A stretch of 64,000 nucleotides of DNA from Clostridiales bacterium. Lineage in GTDB: Bacteria; Bacillota; Clostridia; Christensenellales; Pumilibacteraceae. The stretch covers positions 94,293 to 158,292 of the forward strand of contig SVHU01000001.1 in assembly GCA_015055625.1 (NCBI GenBank), given 5' to 3'. Shown piece by piece: positions 35,510-45,460 of this stretch. Both the position numbers and the translations under genes were made by a program. The notes under the pieces were generated by a model. The model had not been told where the DNA came from and ran no database searches. It saw only the letters and a list, made by a program, of their open reading frames with translations. Positions within the stretch are counted from its first letter, which is position 1. Each line of letters opens with the position of its first letter.

Positions 35510-36802
35510 TTAATTTAACATATTTTTTAAATCTTTCAAACTACGTTCACTGTACATTAATTTTTTCATTGTTTTATCTTTAACTCTTTCGCCTAAATCA
35601 GGCAAAATTCCAAAATTAGCATTCATAGGCTGAAAATTAGTATTTGGCGTTTGCAAATACTCTGATAGCGCGCCGATAATAGTCGTTATTGGATAATCAA
35701 CTAACGGATGACCGCTTATAAGATTAGCGCAGTTTATTCCGCATACCAATCCACTCATAATACTTTCTACGTATCCCTCTACTCCGCTAAGCTGTCCTGC
35801 TATAAAAAGTAAAGGATATTTTTTTACTAAGAAATGCTTATCAATAACTTCAGGCGCGTTTAAGAACGTATTTCTATGCATAACGCCATAACGTAAAAAC
35901 TCAGCGTTTTTTAGAGCCGGAATAAGCGAAAATACGCGTTTTTGCTCTCCAAACAACAAATTTGTTTGAAAACCAACAATATTAAACATATCTCCACTTA
36001 CATTTTCTCTTCTTAGCTGAACTACGGCAAACGGTCTTTTACCGTCGGGATATCTAAACCCAACTGGACGTAAAGGTCCAAAACACAATGTGTCGAACCC
36101 TCTTTTTGCCATTACCTCTATCGGCATACAGCCCTCAAATATTTCTTTCTTTTCGAAGTTTTTAAGTACTGCACATTCCGCGGTTGTTAACGCCTCATAA
36201 AACTCGGTATACTCCTCTTTTGTCATTGGACAATTAACGTAATCGCTTTCGCCTTTACCGTATCTGTCCGCAGTAAAAGTAAGGGAATAATCTATGCTAT
36301 CACCCGAAATAATAGGAGCTTCCGCATCGTAAAAATGCAAATTTAATCCTAATTTTTTAGCGATAGTATCGCTAAGTCCATCCGTTGTAAGAGGACCTGT
36401 TGCAATGATTGTAAGCTCGTCATCGTTCCAATCGGTTACTTCATCGCAAATAACCTCTATGTTTTCACAATTTGTTATATACTCATGAATTTTATCAGCA
36501 AAAATTTCTCTGTCAACGGCTAACGCGCTACCTGCAGGCACTGCGCACTCGTCGGCAATCTTAATTATAAGACTATCCAATGTACGCAACTCCTCTTTTA
36601 GCAAACCGCCTGCTGTGGAAAGCTGATTGCTTTTTAGCGAATTACTGCAAACCAATTCACCAAACTTAGGATTGTGATGAGCAGGGGTAAACTTTTGAGG
36701 TTTTATATCGTAAAGTTTTACCTTAATTCCCCTCTTTGCAAGCTGATAAGAAGCTTCACATCCAGCCAAGCCTGCACCGATAACTTTAACGGTTTTATTC
36801 AT
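35510..36802 (-). CDS. trmFO: Methylenetetrahydrofolate-tRNA-(uracil-5-)-methyltransferase TrmFO
   Basis: Start set at the ATG at 36802 (MNKTVKVIGAGLAGCEASYQ), 5 bases after AGGTGA; 430 residues. The FAD-binding motif is VIGAGLAGCEAS, followed by CSNSLKSNQLSTAGGLLKEELR, and GQLSGVEGYVESIMSGL. It methylates uridine 54 of tRNA using folate and FAD. It follows topA by 14 bases, the common topA-trmFO order. Confidence 0.96.
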   Translation of the reverse strand: MNKTVKVIGAGLAGCEASYQLAKRGIKVKLYDIKPQKFTPAHHNPKFGELVCSNSLKSNQLSTAGGLLKEELRTLDSLIIKIADECAVPAGSALAVDREIFADKIHEYITNCENIEVICDEVTDWNDDELTIIATGPLTTDGLSDTIAKKLGLNLHFYDAEAPIISGDSIDYSLTFTADRYGKGESDYVNCPMTKEEYTEFYEALTTAECAVLKNFEKKEIFEGCMPIEVMAKRGFDTLCFGPLRPVGFRYPDGKRPFAVVQLRRENVSGDMFNIVGFQTNLLFGEQKRVFSLIPALKNAEFLRYGVMHRNTFLNAPEVIDKHFLVKKYPLLFIAGQLSGVEGYVESIMSGLVCGINCANLISGHPLVDYPITTIIGALSEYLQTPNTNFQPMNANFGILPDLGERVKDKTMKKLMYSERSLKDLKNMLN

Positions 36803-36816
36803 TATATTCACCTGCA

Positions 36817-38958
36817 TTAATTAAACGGATTATCGTCAGAATCTGTAAACGTAAATCCTCCACCAGGCAAAGGTGGTAAATCGTCATAACCAGCTTTAGG
36901 AGGTGTAAGGTTAATTACATCGTCGGCAAAGGAATTATTGGGCTTATCGATTTTATTATCCTCTTTAGGAATATTCACGATATTTTTACATTTCGGATAT
37001 CCGCTACAAGCAAGGAATGGGCCGTATTTTCCGTTTCTGATAACCATAGGTTTACCGCACTTATCACACTTACGGTCGGATTGTTGAGGCTCGACTACCT
37101 TTCTTTCAACTACATTTCCGTTTTCGTCCAAAGTTTTTGTGTTGCGACACGTGGGGAAAGACGGACAAGCTAAGAATCTACCGTGCTTACCATTCTTAAA
37201 CACCATTATTTTACCGCACTTTTCACACTTGACGTTAGACAATTCGTCAGGCTTTTTAAGAGAAAAAGTATCGCCCATTGCAACCGCAATTTTATCTTCA
37301 AATCCGTAATAGAAGTCGCTTATTACTCGTTGCCAAACCTTTCCACCGTCTTCAATCTCATCCAGTTTGGTTTCCATATCAGCGGTAAACTGAACGTCCA
37401 TAACTTCTGGGAAATACTTTATAAGCATATCCGTAACTTCGCACCCTAAGTCAGTAGGTTTGATTACCTTACCATCAAGTTCCATATACTTTCTGGAGAA
37501 TAATAGCGTTACGGTTGGCGTATAAGTTGCAGGTCTGCCAATACCTTTATCTTCCATTACTTTTACCAAGCTAGCTTCAGTATATCTTGACGGAGGCTTG
37601 GTGAACTTTTGTTCGCATTTATATTCCTTAAAGTCTAAAACTTCACCTTCTTCAACAACAGGTAACTTGTCGGAATGTTCATCATCGCTCTCTTCTTGAG
37701 TATGAGCATAAAGTATTGTAAAACCAGGAAATACAGGAGTTTTTCCAGTAACCTTGAAGCCGTAAGTAGAACAACCTATCTCTAAGTTTACGGTATTATA
37801 CAGCGCATCACTCATTTGGCTTGCTAAAAATCTGTCGTAAATGAGCTTATACAAACGGTAAACGTTTTTATCCACTTTATTTTCGATACTTTCAGGCGTT
37901 CTTTCAACCGAAATAGGTCTTATCGCTTCGTGCGCGTCCTGAGCCGATTTTTTAGCAGCATATACGTTTGGTTTTTCTGGAATAAATTTATCTCCATACT
38001 TATTCGCAATAAATTCTCTTGCAGACTTTTGAGCCTCGGGAGAAATACGAGTAGAGTCGGTACGTATATAAGTAACAAGCGCAACTTTACCCTCACCTTT
38101 AATATCAACGCCTTCATAAAGCGTTTGCGCAACTTTGGTAGTTGTTGCAAGGGGCATACCCAATTTATTAAGAGCATCTTGTTGCATTGAGCTTGTAATA
38201 AAAGGCGGTAACGGGTGTGTTTTTGCAACTTTTTTCGTTACTTTCTTCACTACGTATGGATTGCCGTTTAACGCATTTTTAATTTGTTCAACTTCTTCTG
38301 CCGATTTTACTTTAATCTTCTTGCCGTTATTAGTTGCTAAACTAGCCTTAATATCACCGTCTTTAGAAGATTTGAGCAAAGAGAAGAAATTCCAATATTC
38401 TTCAGGCTTAAAGTTTAATATTTCACGCTCTCTTTCAACAACAAGACGCAAGGTTACAGACTGAACGCGTCCTGCCGAAAGATTGTTCTGAATTTTTTTA
38501 CATAATACGGGGGATAGTTTATAACCCACAAGTCTATCTAATACTCTTCTAGCTTGTTGTGCATCAACTAGGTTTATATTGATAGGACGCGGATTTGCAA
38601 GACCTTTTTTAATTGCCTTTTCACTAATTTCGTTAAAAACAGCTCGAACCGGTTTATCTTCATCTATTCCTAAAACATAAGCAATATGCCACGAAATAGC
38701 TTCTCCTTCACGGTCCGGGTCAGTACAAAGATATATTTCGTCCGCTTTTTGAGCAAGCTCTCGTAAGTCTTTTACAACTTCGTTCTTTGATGGAATAATC
38801 TCGTACTTAGGTTCGAATTGATGATTTACGTTAACCGCAAGGGTTTTTTCGGGCAAATCCCTAATATGTCCCTTTGTTGCGAAAACCTTATATCCCTTTC
38901 CAAGATACTTTTCTACTGTTTTAACTTTTCCGATACCTTCTATAATAACAAGTTTCAT
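36817..38958 (-). CDS. topA: DNA topoisomerase I
   Basis: 713 residues. Toprim domain with the acidic TDPDREGE at 79-86, and catalytic Tyr297 in LVTYIRTDSTRIS. Two C-terminal zinc ribbons are visible (CEKCGKIMVFKNGKHGRFLAC and CDKCGKPMVIRNGKYGPFLAC). The N-terminus reads LVIIEGIGKVKTVEKYLG where most members have VESPAKAKTIEKYLG; the active residues are unaffected. It relaxes negative supercoils. It follows dprA directly. Confidence 0.96.
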   Translation of the reverse strand: MKLVIIEGIGKVKTVEKYLGKGYKVFATKGHIRDLPEKTLAVNVNHQFEPKYEIIPSKNEVVKDLRELAQKADEIYLCTDPDREGEAISWHIAYVLGIDEDKPVRAVFNEISEKAIKKGLANPRPININLVDAQQARRVLDRLVGYKLSPVLCKKIQNNLSAGRVQSVTLRLVVEREREILNFKPEEYWNFFSLLKSSKDGDIKASLATNNGKKIKVKSAEEVEQIKNALNGNPYVVKKVTKKVAKTHPLPPFITSSMQQDALNKLGMPLATTTKVAQTLYEGVDIKGEGKVALVTYIRTDSTRISPEAQKSAREFIANKYGDKFIPEKPNVYAAKKSAQDAHEAIRPISVERTPESIENKVDKNVYRLYKLIYDRFLASQMSDALYNTVNLEIGCSTYGFKVTGKTPVFPGFTILYAHTQEESDDEHSDKLPVVEEGEVLDFKEYKCEQKFTKPPSRYTEASLVKVMEDKGIGRPATYTPTVTLLFSRKYMELDGKVIKPTDLGCEVTDMLIKYFPEVMDVQFTADMETKLDEIEDGGKVWQRVISDFYYGFEDKIAVAMGDTFSLKKPDELSNVKCEKCGKIMVFKNGKHGRFLACPSFPTCRNTKTLDENGNVVERKVVEPQQSDRKCDKCGKPMVIRNGKYGPFLACSGYPKCKNIVNIPKEDNKIDKPNNSFADDVINLTPPKAGYDDLPPLPGGGFTFTDSDDNPFN

Positions 38959-40038
38959 TTAATTCTCCGTAATAAGGTAATTGTCCATAGACGTTCTTTT
39001 GATATATCCATCCATCTCTAGTTTAACTAGTATAACAGAAAGATCCTGTGGCATAATGCCAGTTTGCTCAACTAAATCATCAAAAGACGTTTCGTCTTTT
39101 AATAATTCATATACCGTCTTTTCATTATCGTCAAGCTCATTTGTATTTTTGTTTTTCTTTTTATCAATAGTGATTCCGTAATGCGCGCATATATCTTCAC
39201 CGCTACGAACAAGATTTGCACCCGAATAAATCAAGTTATTCGTCCCAACGCTTCTGCTACTGTCTAAGTTTCCGGGAATAGCAAACACGTCGCGTCCTTG
39301 TTCTAAAGCAAAATTTGCAGTAATAAGAGCTCCACTCTTTTCGCCAGCTTCAACAACAAGTACGCCTTTAGATATTCCGCTGATTATTCGATTGCGTTCG
39401 GGAAACGTATATTTTGTTGCCGTAACGTCGGGCTTGTATTCGCTTATAATCAATCCGTCGTTATCTAAAATTCTTTTGTATAGTTCTGCATGAGAAACGG
39501 GATTAACATAATTATGTCCACTTCCCAAAACTGCTATCGTTTTACCATGGTTATCTAGTGCAACTTCGTGTGAGATTCCATCCACACCAGTTGCAAGTCC
39601 ACTAACAATTGTAAAACCGTTTTCCACTAGCGTCTGTGTGAATTTTTCAGTCATACGTTTACCATAAGACGATACGGAACGTGTTCCAACAACCGCAATA
39701 CAATCTGTGTTTAAGAGTTCTAAATTTCCTTTGTAATAAAATGCGAAAGGTGCACAAACTTCCGATTGTTTAAGTCTTTCAGGATAAAGCGGATTAAGCT
39801 GAGTTGCAACGTTAATTTCGTCGTTTTTCAGTTTTCTTAAATTCTCTTTTATAAAGTCAGAAGATAAAGCTCTTTTCATTATTGGATATTTATCCGAACA
39901 AAGTTTTTTAAATTCCTCGTCTTTACAAAAACTTTGTTCAATCTGTTTTATTCCGCCTGCTCTTAATATTATTTGAGCTTGACGCCTTACAGTTAATCCG
40001 GATATTGATAACCAATATAAGATTTCGCTTTCCGTCAT
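38959..40038 (-). CDS. dprA: DNA-processing protein DprA
   Basis: 359 residues: an N-terminal helical part, a Rossmann-like DprA core (VVGTRSVSSYGKRMTEKF, SGLATGVDGISHEVAL, TFPERNRIISGISKG), and a C-terminal winged-helix part. It loads RecA on incoming single strands in transformation and may serve recombination. It overlaps the comM end by four bases. ComF- and ComM-like genes also occur in the window. Confidence 0.94.
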   Translation of the reverse strand: MTESEILYWLSISGLTVRRQAQIILRAGGIKQIEQSFCKDEEFKKLCSDKYPIMKRALSSDFIKENLRKLKNDEINVATQLNPLYPERLKQSEVCAPFAFYYKGNLELLNTDCIAVVGTRSVSSYGKRMTEKFTQTLVENGFTIVSGLATGVDGISHEVALDNHGKTIAVLGSGHNYVNPVSHAELYKRILDNDGLIISEYKPDVTATKYTFPERNRIISGISKGVLVVEAGEKSGALITANFALEQGRDVFAIPGNLDSSRSVGTNNLIYSGANLVRSGEDICAHYGITIDKKKNKNTNELDDNEKTVYELLKDETSFDDLVEQTGIMPQDLSVILVKLEMDGYIKRTSMDNYLITEN

Positions 40039-41564
40039 CTAATGTTCTCCCTATCTAATGACCTATATTGCAACGCTTCTCTTACGTGATTTACACTAAT
40101 ATTTTCCTCTCCTGCAAGATCGGCAATAGTTCTTGCCACTTTCAGTATTCTGGTATACGCTCTTGCGGAAAGGTTTAACTTTGAAAATGCATCTTTAATG
40201 ATTTTTTCACTTTCAGTATCTAACACACAATATTTTTTAAGCATTTCGCCAGACATTTTACTGTTAGAAAAAATTCCACTTCCTTCAAAACGCTTTAGCT
40301 GAATTTGTCTGGCATTATTAACTCGTTCTCTAACGCAACTGCTAGGCTCAGACAAACTCTTTGATGCCAAATCGTCGTAAGTAACGTTAGACACGCTTAT
40401 GTGTAAATCTATTCTGTCCATAAGAGGTCCTGAAAGCTTAGATAAATATTTGGATATCTGAACCGGGGTGCAAGTACATTCGTGAGTTTTAGAACCGTAA
40501 TAACCGCACGGACACGGATTCATACTTGATACCAACATAAAGTTTGCAGGATACTCAACCGATCTGATTGCTCGAGCAATAGTAATAACGCCGTCTTCTA
40601 GCGGTTGACGCAAATTCTCTAATACGTTTCTAGGATATTCTAACAATTCGTCCAAAAATAACACACCGTTATGAGCTAAACTCATCTCCCCAGGCTTAAC
40701 CGAGGAGCCACCACCGGTAAGAGCAACCGCGCTTATTGTGTGATGAGGTGAACGGAACGGTCTATTATACACTATACCGTCGCTTTCACTCAAAATACCT
40801 GCTACACTATGAATTTTAGTAGTTTCTAAAGCTTCAGGCACAGTCATATCGGGCATAATTGTTGGAATACATCTTGCAAGCATAGTTTTACCTGCACCGG
40901 GTGGTCCAATCATAATAAGATTATGGTTGCCCGCTACCGCTATTTCTAAAGCTCGCTTAGCTACATACTGACCTTTTACGTACTTTAAGTCCTCTTTATA
41001 TTTGCTATGATATTCCAAGTCAAGATTGCGCTTTTGAATAGGTAAAGACATTTTACTTCCTTCCAAAAACTCAACAACGTCCCTAAGTTCGTCAAAAGCA
41101 TAAACTTCTACGTCAGAAAGATAACTTGCCTCGCTCGCATTAGCAGAAGGAATAATTACCTTTTTATACCCACCGCCTAAAGCGGATATAAGAATGGGCA
41201 ACAAGCCTTTTACTCTTCTAAGTTTTCCGTCAAGAGCTAGCTCTCCTACTATTATATAATCGAAAATATTTTTAGCTTTTATTTGCTCGGTTGCATAAAG
41301 TATTCCCAAAGCTACGGGAAGGTCATACATTGAGCCTTCTTTTTTAATATCCGCAGGAGCAAAATTCACGGTAATTTTTTTAGTCGGAAACATATATCCG
41401 CTATTTTTTACCGCACTTCTTACTCTTTCTTTAGATTCTTTGATTGATGCATCGGGAAGTCCAACGATTTCTATGCCAGGAAGCCCTGCGTTAACATCGA
41501 TTTCTAACTCGACTTTATAACCTTTTATTCCCTGAAGTCCGAAACTGCTTATTTTTGCAAGCAT
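40035..41564 (-). CDS. YifB/ComM family magnesium chelatase-like AAA ATPase
   Basis: 509 residues: an N-terminal Lon-S16-like domain with ADIKKEGSMYDLPVALGIL, a AAA+ core with GPPGAGKTMLARCIP, and the C-terminal YifB segment (ARAYTRILKVARTIADL). PCPCGYYG is a family zinc motif. ComM is a branch-migration helicase in transformation in Gram-negatives. It is co-directed with dprA with overlap. Confidence 0.93.
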   Translation of the reverse strand: MLAKISSFGLQGIKGYKVELEIDVNAGLPGIEIVGLPDASIKESKERVRSAVKNSGYMFPTKKITVNFAPADIKKEGSMYDLPVALGILYATEQIKAKNIFDYIIVGELALDGKLRRVKGLLPILISALGGGYKKVIIPSANASEASYLSDVEVYAFDELRDVVEFLEGSKMSLPIQKRNLDLEYHSKYKEDLKYVKGQYVAKRALEIAVAGNHNLIMIGPPGAGKTMLARCIPTIMPDMTVPEALETTKIHSVAGILSESDGIVYNRPFRSPHHTISAVALTGGGSSVKPGEMSLAHNGVLFLDELLEYPRNVLENLRQPLEDGVITIARAIRSVEYPANFMLVSSMNPCPCGYYGSKTHECTCTPVQISKYLSKLSGPLMDRIDLHISVSNVTYDDLASKSLSEPSSCVRERVNNARQIQLKRFEGSGIFSNSKMSGEMLKKYCVLDTESEKIIKDAFSKLNLSARAYTRILKVARTIADLAGEENISVNHVREALQYRSLDRENIR

Positions 41565-41572
41565 ATTTCCTC

Positions 41573-43150
41573 CTATTTACGATTTGTAAAAACCTCTTTC
41601 ATTACTTTCTTAAACGTTGGCGCTTCGTCTAACGTAAACTTACGAACTCTGTTATTGATTGTGATATCAAAAGTTGTAAACGTAAGGTAAATATGGTTAA
41701 GAACCTGAAGAACGCTAAGAATAATCATAACAACTTTAAAAGATCCTACATTTAACCAAGTTCCACCAGTATAGTCACTTCCTAATTGGCTTAAATGCAA
41801 AGTATTATAATAACCTGCTTTTACGTAAATTATCGAAACTAGAATGATAAGAAGTATTACGGTTACACAAAAACTACGGAAAAATCTTTTGTCTTTGGTT
41901 GTAACAAACGATAAAAGCAACATTCCTAATACAGGAATAATAGATAATGCTGTAAAACCAACAAAATAAGTGCATACCGTAAAGATAGCATATGTTCCAA
42001 ATGCTAGAACAACTGCTCTATTTTTCTTTATAAAGTACACTATTCCTGTAATAATAGCAATAAAAACTGCAAATATTACAGCAATTAACATCTGATTCAT
42101 TTTAGAAACCACTCTTTCGGTATTAAATCCGAATACAGCATAAATATTAAGAGCATTCTCTCCAAAGTACCAGCTATCTCTAATTGGCATTATAAAGAAT
42201 AATTCAACAAAATCAGCATAAGTTGAACCTAAATTTTTTATTGGCTCCAAATAAGGCAATGCAATAAGATATATTAGAACCTGACCTAATACTGCGGTAA
42301 GAGGAATAAGTACAATATTTAACAAACTTTCTTTTTGTTTCTTTACAAAAGTATTGTAGTTAGAAGTTGTTGATTTTACGTTCTTAGTTGTAGATGCTTT
42401 ATTTCCCTTAGCATAATCGTAAACCGATTTAATCCATACAATAAGAAAATATGCAAACATTACTGGCAATATTATCATGCCTTCTTTTGCTGTAATAAGC
42501 GCTAAGTCCGCAATTAATATTGCAGGAATGTACTTCTTTTCAACCAGGCATAAAAATGCGCCAAGGAAGATTGGGATAAGTAAACAAACAATACTACCCC
42601 AAAGAGAAGAAGCAAACAGGAAGATTGGGCAAAAGCATACTAACGAAGCAAGAATTACTCCTACGTATTCGTTAACAAATCTCTTACCTGCTCTATACAT
42701 CAAAAACGCGGTTACAATATCTGCTATCATAAACGGCATTTTAATAAACATATTAACTATTACATTATCATAAGAAAGTCCTGCATTTAACAACGGAGAT
42801 GCAAACATGCTAATAGCATAATACGTAAACGGATACAATCTAAGTGAAGGTGGTTCGGTTGCATCACCAACACGATAATCAGGGTCTTCTAATGTATTTT
42901 GTATCACGTAACGAAAATCAATCTTGTGTCCTAAAACGGCAATAGATAAAAGAATTCTTACTAAAAAGCCTATAACTAATACAACAACAAGAAGCTTTAA
43001 TACGTTTGCTCCCTTTTCTTTACCCGCATACTTTATGATAAAGTAAACGCTGATAAATAAAACAGCAACCGTAAGCAAGGTAAGCAAAACTCCAATTAAT
43101 ATATCTAGAGCAGCATTTGATATTCCAGTTACACTTAAAAACATAATCAA
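41573..43150 (-). CDS. Polytopic membrane protein, GT-C glycosyltransferase-like
   Basis: 525 residues with about twelve membrane helices. The first large outer loop (residues 74-108, KIDFRYVIQNTLEDP...) and the following YPFTYYAISMFASPLL and IKMPFMIADIVTAFLMYRAGKR recall GT-C enzymes such as polyprenol-dependent mannosyltransferases, where an early-loop Asp is catalytic. No exact family can be named. The TTG at 43150 lies about 10 bases after AAGG; the ATG at 43144 is the alternative. It precedes comM by 8 bases and has its own promoter. Confidence 0.55.
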   Translation of the reverse strand: MIMFLSVTGISNAALDILIGVLLTLLTVAVLFISVYFIIKYAGKEKGANVLKLLVVVLVIGFLVRILLSIAVLGHKIDFRYVIQNTLEDPDYRVGDATEPPSLRLYPFTYYAISMFASPLLNAGLSYDNVIVNMFIKMPFMIADIVTAFLMYRAGKRFVNEYVGVILASLVCFCPIFLFASSLWGSIVCLLIPIFLGAFLCLVEKKYIPAILIADLALITAKEGMIILPVMFAYFLIVWIKSVYDYAKGNKASTTKNVKSTTSNYNTFVKKQKESLLNIVLIPLTAVLGQVLIYLIALPYLEPIKNLGSTYADFVELFFIMPIRDSWYFGENALNIYAVFGFNTERVVSKMNQMLIAVIFAVFIAIITGIVYFIKKNRAVVLAFGTYAIFTVCTYFVGFTALSIIPVLGMLLLSFVTTKDKRFFRSFCVTVILLIILVSIIYVKAGYYNTLHLSQLGSDYTGGTWLNVGSFKVVMIILSVLQVLNHIYLTFTTFDITINNRVRKFTLDEAPTFKKVMKEVFTNRK

Positions 43151-43181
43151 TCACACTTTTCCTTATAAATTTCTATTCTAT

Positions 43182-43210
43182 ATTATAGCAAATAAAAAAT
43201 AAAATAGCAA
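43182..43210 (-). promoter_or_regulatory. Sigma-A promoter of the GT-C-like gene
   Basis: On the minus strand TTGCTA (43210-43205), a 17-base spacer and TATAAT (43187-43182). Confidence 0.65.
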
Positions 43211-43259
43211 TATTATAGAGGTTCTTTTTGAAAACAAAGAAAAAAATTAATTAATTTTC

Positions 43260-43288
43260 TTGACAAAAAGCGCCACATACGATAAAAT
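43260..43288 (+). promoter_or_regulatory. Consensus promoter ending 6 bases before an ATG
   Basis: TTGACA (43260-43265), exactly 17 bases and TAAAAT (43283-43288). Transcription would begin at about 43294-43296, on the ATG of the next gene. Confidence 0.75.
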
Positions 43289-43294
43289 TTTTAT

Positions 43295-43576
43295 ATGAAA
43301 ATCTTTCTTAAAATAGTTAATATACTTTTTACACTACTTTCGCTCGTTATCTCTTTACTTGCGCTTATATGTAGAATTATTCTCTTTGCGACAAAGATTG
43401 AGCTTTTAGTTCCTTTTGCCGTAATATTTTGTTATGTTTCTTTGGTAATAGCATGCATAAGTGTCGTAATTAATTTTATTACCTACTACGCTACAAAAAA
43501 GAACAGACTTCTCCCTATTGCTTTTTTGTCAACGTTTATTTCTCTACTTATATTTATAATTTCGTTATGCGTATAA
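43295..43576 (+). CDS. Small hydrophobic membrane protein (hypothetical), probably leaderless
   Basis: 93 residues with three predicted membrane helices (about 5-29, 37-64, 72-92) and few charges. No family recognised. There is no Shine-Dalgarno sequence: the near-perfect promoter puts the RNA start on or next to the ATG, so the transcript would be leaderless. A strong bidirectional terminator follows the stop within two bases, making a compact single-gene unit opposite to its neighbours. It might instead be a short RNA gene in which the frame is incidental, but the hydrophobic repeat pattern argues for protein. Confidence 0.55.
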   Translation: MKIFLKIVNILFTLLSLVISLLALICRIILFATKIELLVPFAVIFCYVSLVIACISVVINFITYYATKKNRLLPIAFLSTFISLLIFIISLCV

Positions 43577-43610
43577 AAAAATCTCTTGCAAGCTTTGCAA
43601 GAGATTTTTT
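43576..43610. terminator. Bidirectional terminator between the small membrane protein gene and gap
   Basis: AAAAAATCTCTTGCAA (43576-43591), loop GCT, TTGCAAGAGATTTTTT (43595-43610): a 16-base-pair perfect stem with T-tracts on both strands. Confidence 0.9.
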
Positions 43611-43632
43611 GTTTGCTTTCTTAAACTTAAAA

Positions 43633-44670
43633 TTAAAGAAGTTCTGCGAAATGCTTAATGGTTCTAACCATCTGGCTGGTATAAGAATTTTCGTTGTCAT
43701 ACCAAGAAACAACCTGTACCTGATAGGTATCGTCGTCAATCTTAGAAACCATGGTCTGAGTAGCATCAAACAAAGAACCGTACTTCATTCCAAGAACGTC
43801 GGAAGAAACGATTTCGTCGGTGTTGTAACCGAAAGACTCGGTAGCAGCAGCCTTCATAGCAGCATTGATGCTATCCTTGGTGATGTCCTTACCCTTAACT
43901 ACTGCAACAAGAATGGTGGTAGATCCACTGCAGGTGGGAACACGCTGAGCGGAACCGATAAGCTTGCCGTTAAGTTCGGGGATAACAAGACCGATTGCCT
44001 TAGCAGCTCCAGTAGAGTTGGGAACAATGTTCTGAGCACCAGCTCTAGCTCTTCTAAGGTCGCCCTTTCTCTGGGGTCCGTCAAGGATCATCTGATCACC
44101 AGTGTAAGCGTGAACGGTGGTCATGATACCAGACTGGATGGGAGCGTAATCGTTAAGAGCCTTAGCCATGGGAGCAAGACAGTTAGTGGTGCAGGAAGCT
44201 GCAGAAATAACGTTGTCTTCCTTGGTAAGGGTGTTGTGGTTAACGTTGTAAACGATTGTCTTAAGGTCGTTACCTGCGGGAGCAGAGATAACAACTTTCT
44301 TAGCACCAGCGGTGATGTGAGCTTCGGACTTAGCCTTAGAGGTATAGAATCCGGTGCACTCCAATACTACGTCTACATCAAGAGCAGCCCAGGGGCAGTT
44401 TGCAGCATCTTTTTCTGCATAAATCTTGATTTCTTTTCCGTCAACAATGATGGAATCTTCGGTAGACTCTACAGTGTGAAGTCCTTCACCGATCTTGCCG
44501 ATAAAGCTACCCTGAGCGGTATCGTACTTAAGAAGGTGAGCAAGCATTGCAGGGCTTGTCAAGTCGTTGATAGCAACAACTTCATATCCGTCTGCTTCGA
44601 ACATCTGTCTGAAAGCAAGACGACCGATTCTACCAAATCCGTTGATAGCAACTTTTACATTTTTAGCCAT
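43633..44670 (-). CDS. gap: Glyceraldehyde-3-phosphate dehydrogenase
   Basis: 345 residues. NAD site [15 protein letters not shown]; catalytic Cys in [19 protein letters not shown]; His in TVHAYTGDQ. Sequence composition is markedly richer in G and C than neighbouring genes, as expected for a very highly expressed gene with optimised codons. It runs glycolysis between triose phosphate and 1,3-bisphosphoglycerate. Single-gene unit with its own promoter. Confidence 0.97.
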   Translation of the reverse strand: MAKNVKVAINGFGRIGRLAFRQMFEADGYEVVAINDLTSPAMLAHLLKYDTAQGSFIGKIGEGLHTVESTEDSIIVDGKEIKIYAEKDAANCPWAALDVDVVLECTGFYTSKAKSEAHITAGAKKVVISAPAGNDLKTIVYNVNHNTLTKEDNVISAASCTTNCLAPMAKALNDYAPIQSGIMTTVHAYTGDQMILDGPQRKGDLRRARAGAQNIVPNSTGAAKAIGLVIPELNGKLIGSAQRVPTCSGSTTILVAVVKGKDITKDSINAAMKAAATESFGYNTDEIVSSDVLGMKYGSLFDATQTMVSKIDDDTYQVQVVSWYDNENSYTSQMVRTIKHFAELL

Positions 44671-44728
44671 TTTTATGGTCCTCCAAATAAATTATTTACA
44701 CAATATTAAAGCAATTTATGCCTTATAT

Positions 44729-44757
44729 ATAATAAACCAATTTAAAGATTTTATCAA
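44729..44757 (-). promoter_or_regulatory. Sigma-A promoter of gap
   Basis: On the minus strand TTGATA (44757-44752), a 17-base spacer and TATTAT (44734-44729). The leader is about 50 bases, with GGAGG near the ATG. Confidence 0.7.
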
Positions 44758-44891
44758 GCATTTTGGGGTATTTTTTCAATATTTTTTTATTTTTTTCTAT
44801 TCTTTACGTTCACAATAAAAAAAATATCACTAAACTGAGTATTATTAATTGAAAAATATCTAAAAAAACACTTTTAATTTTTCTAATTATG

Positions 44892-44900
44892 TGTTATAAT
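44892..44900 (+). promoter_or_regulatory. Extended -10 promoter of the DUF4364 gene
   Basis: TGTTATAAT (44892-44900) is an extended -10; the -35 region (TTTTAA near 44873) is poor. The partly palindromic ATAATAATTAT overlaps it and could bind the encoded winged-helix protein. Confidence 0.5.
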
Positions 44901-44919
44901 AATTATCCACGGAGGTTTT

Positions 44920-45444
44920 ATGAAGTTAGAAGACAACACAACTTTAAATAAACTAATTCTTCTTTACGTATTTGAAGAAATGGACGTTCCCGTAACGCAA
45001 AGCACTCTTACCGTTATGTGCACGTCCCTTAATACGTGGTTGCCGTACATGGATTGCATTGTAACGGTAAATCTTTTAAAAGAATCGGGATTTATAATAG
45101 AATCATCACGCTCAAAGGATTGCTACTACACTATTACATCTGACGGAAGAAATTGTCTTAACAATTTTTACACGCGTATCCCCTCCACTCTTCGTAACGA
45201 AATGTCCGAATACATAAAAGAAAACAGGATGAACTTTAGGAGAAAACAGGAATACCACCACAAATACCATAAAAACCCCGACGGAACGTACACCGTAGAG
45301 TTAAAAATTGACGATCCTGTCCAAACCACACTTGACTTAAAGCTTACTGTTTCGTCAAGAAGTATTGCGAAACAAATCAGTAATAACTGGGAAAAAAAGG
45401 CTTCGCAAATATACCTACACCTTCACGAAGACCTAATTGATTAA
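44920..45444 (+). CDS. DUF4364 family protein (winged-helix N-terminus)
   Basis: 174 residues. An N-terminal winged-helix-like region (about 5-75, NKLILLYVFEEMDVPVTQSTL) is followed by a C-terminal alpha/beta part with WxxKASQIYLHLHEDL at its end, matching DUF4364 of Clostridia, whose function is unknown; a transcription regulator is plausible. GGAGG precedes the ATG. It overlaps nothing but is followed 16 bases later by the TSCPD gene. Confidence 0.75.
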   Translation: MKLEDNTTLNKLILLYVFEEMDVPVTQSTLTVMCTSLNTWLPYMDCIVTVNLLKESGFIIESSRSKDCYYTITSDGRNCLNNFYTRIPSTLRNEMSEYIKENRMNFRRKQEYHHKYHKNPDGTYTVELKIDDPVQTTLDLKLTVSSRSIAKQISNNWEKKASQIYLHLHEDLID

Positions 45445-45460
45445 CATAAGGAGAATATCA

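Noticed and set aside
43567-44709. A 380-codon plus-strand frame opposite gap
   Set aside because: Shadow of a strongly conserved, codon-biased gene; no ribosome binding site or family similarity.
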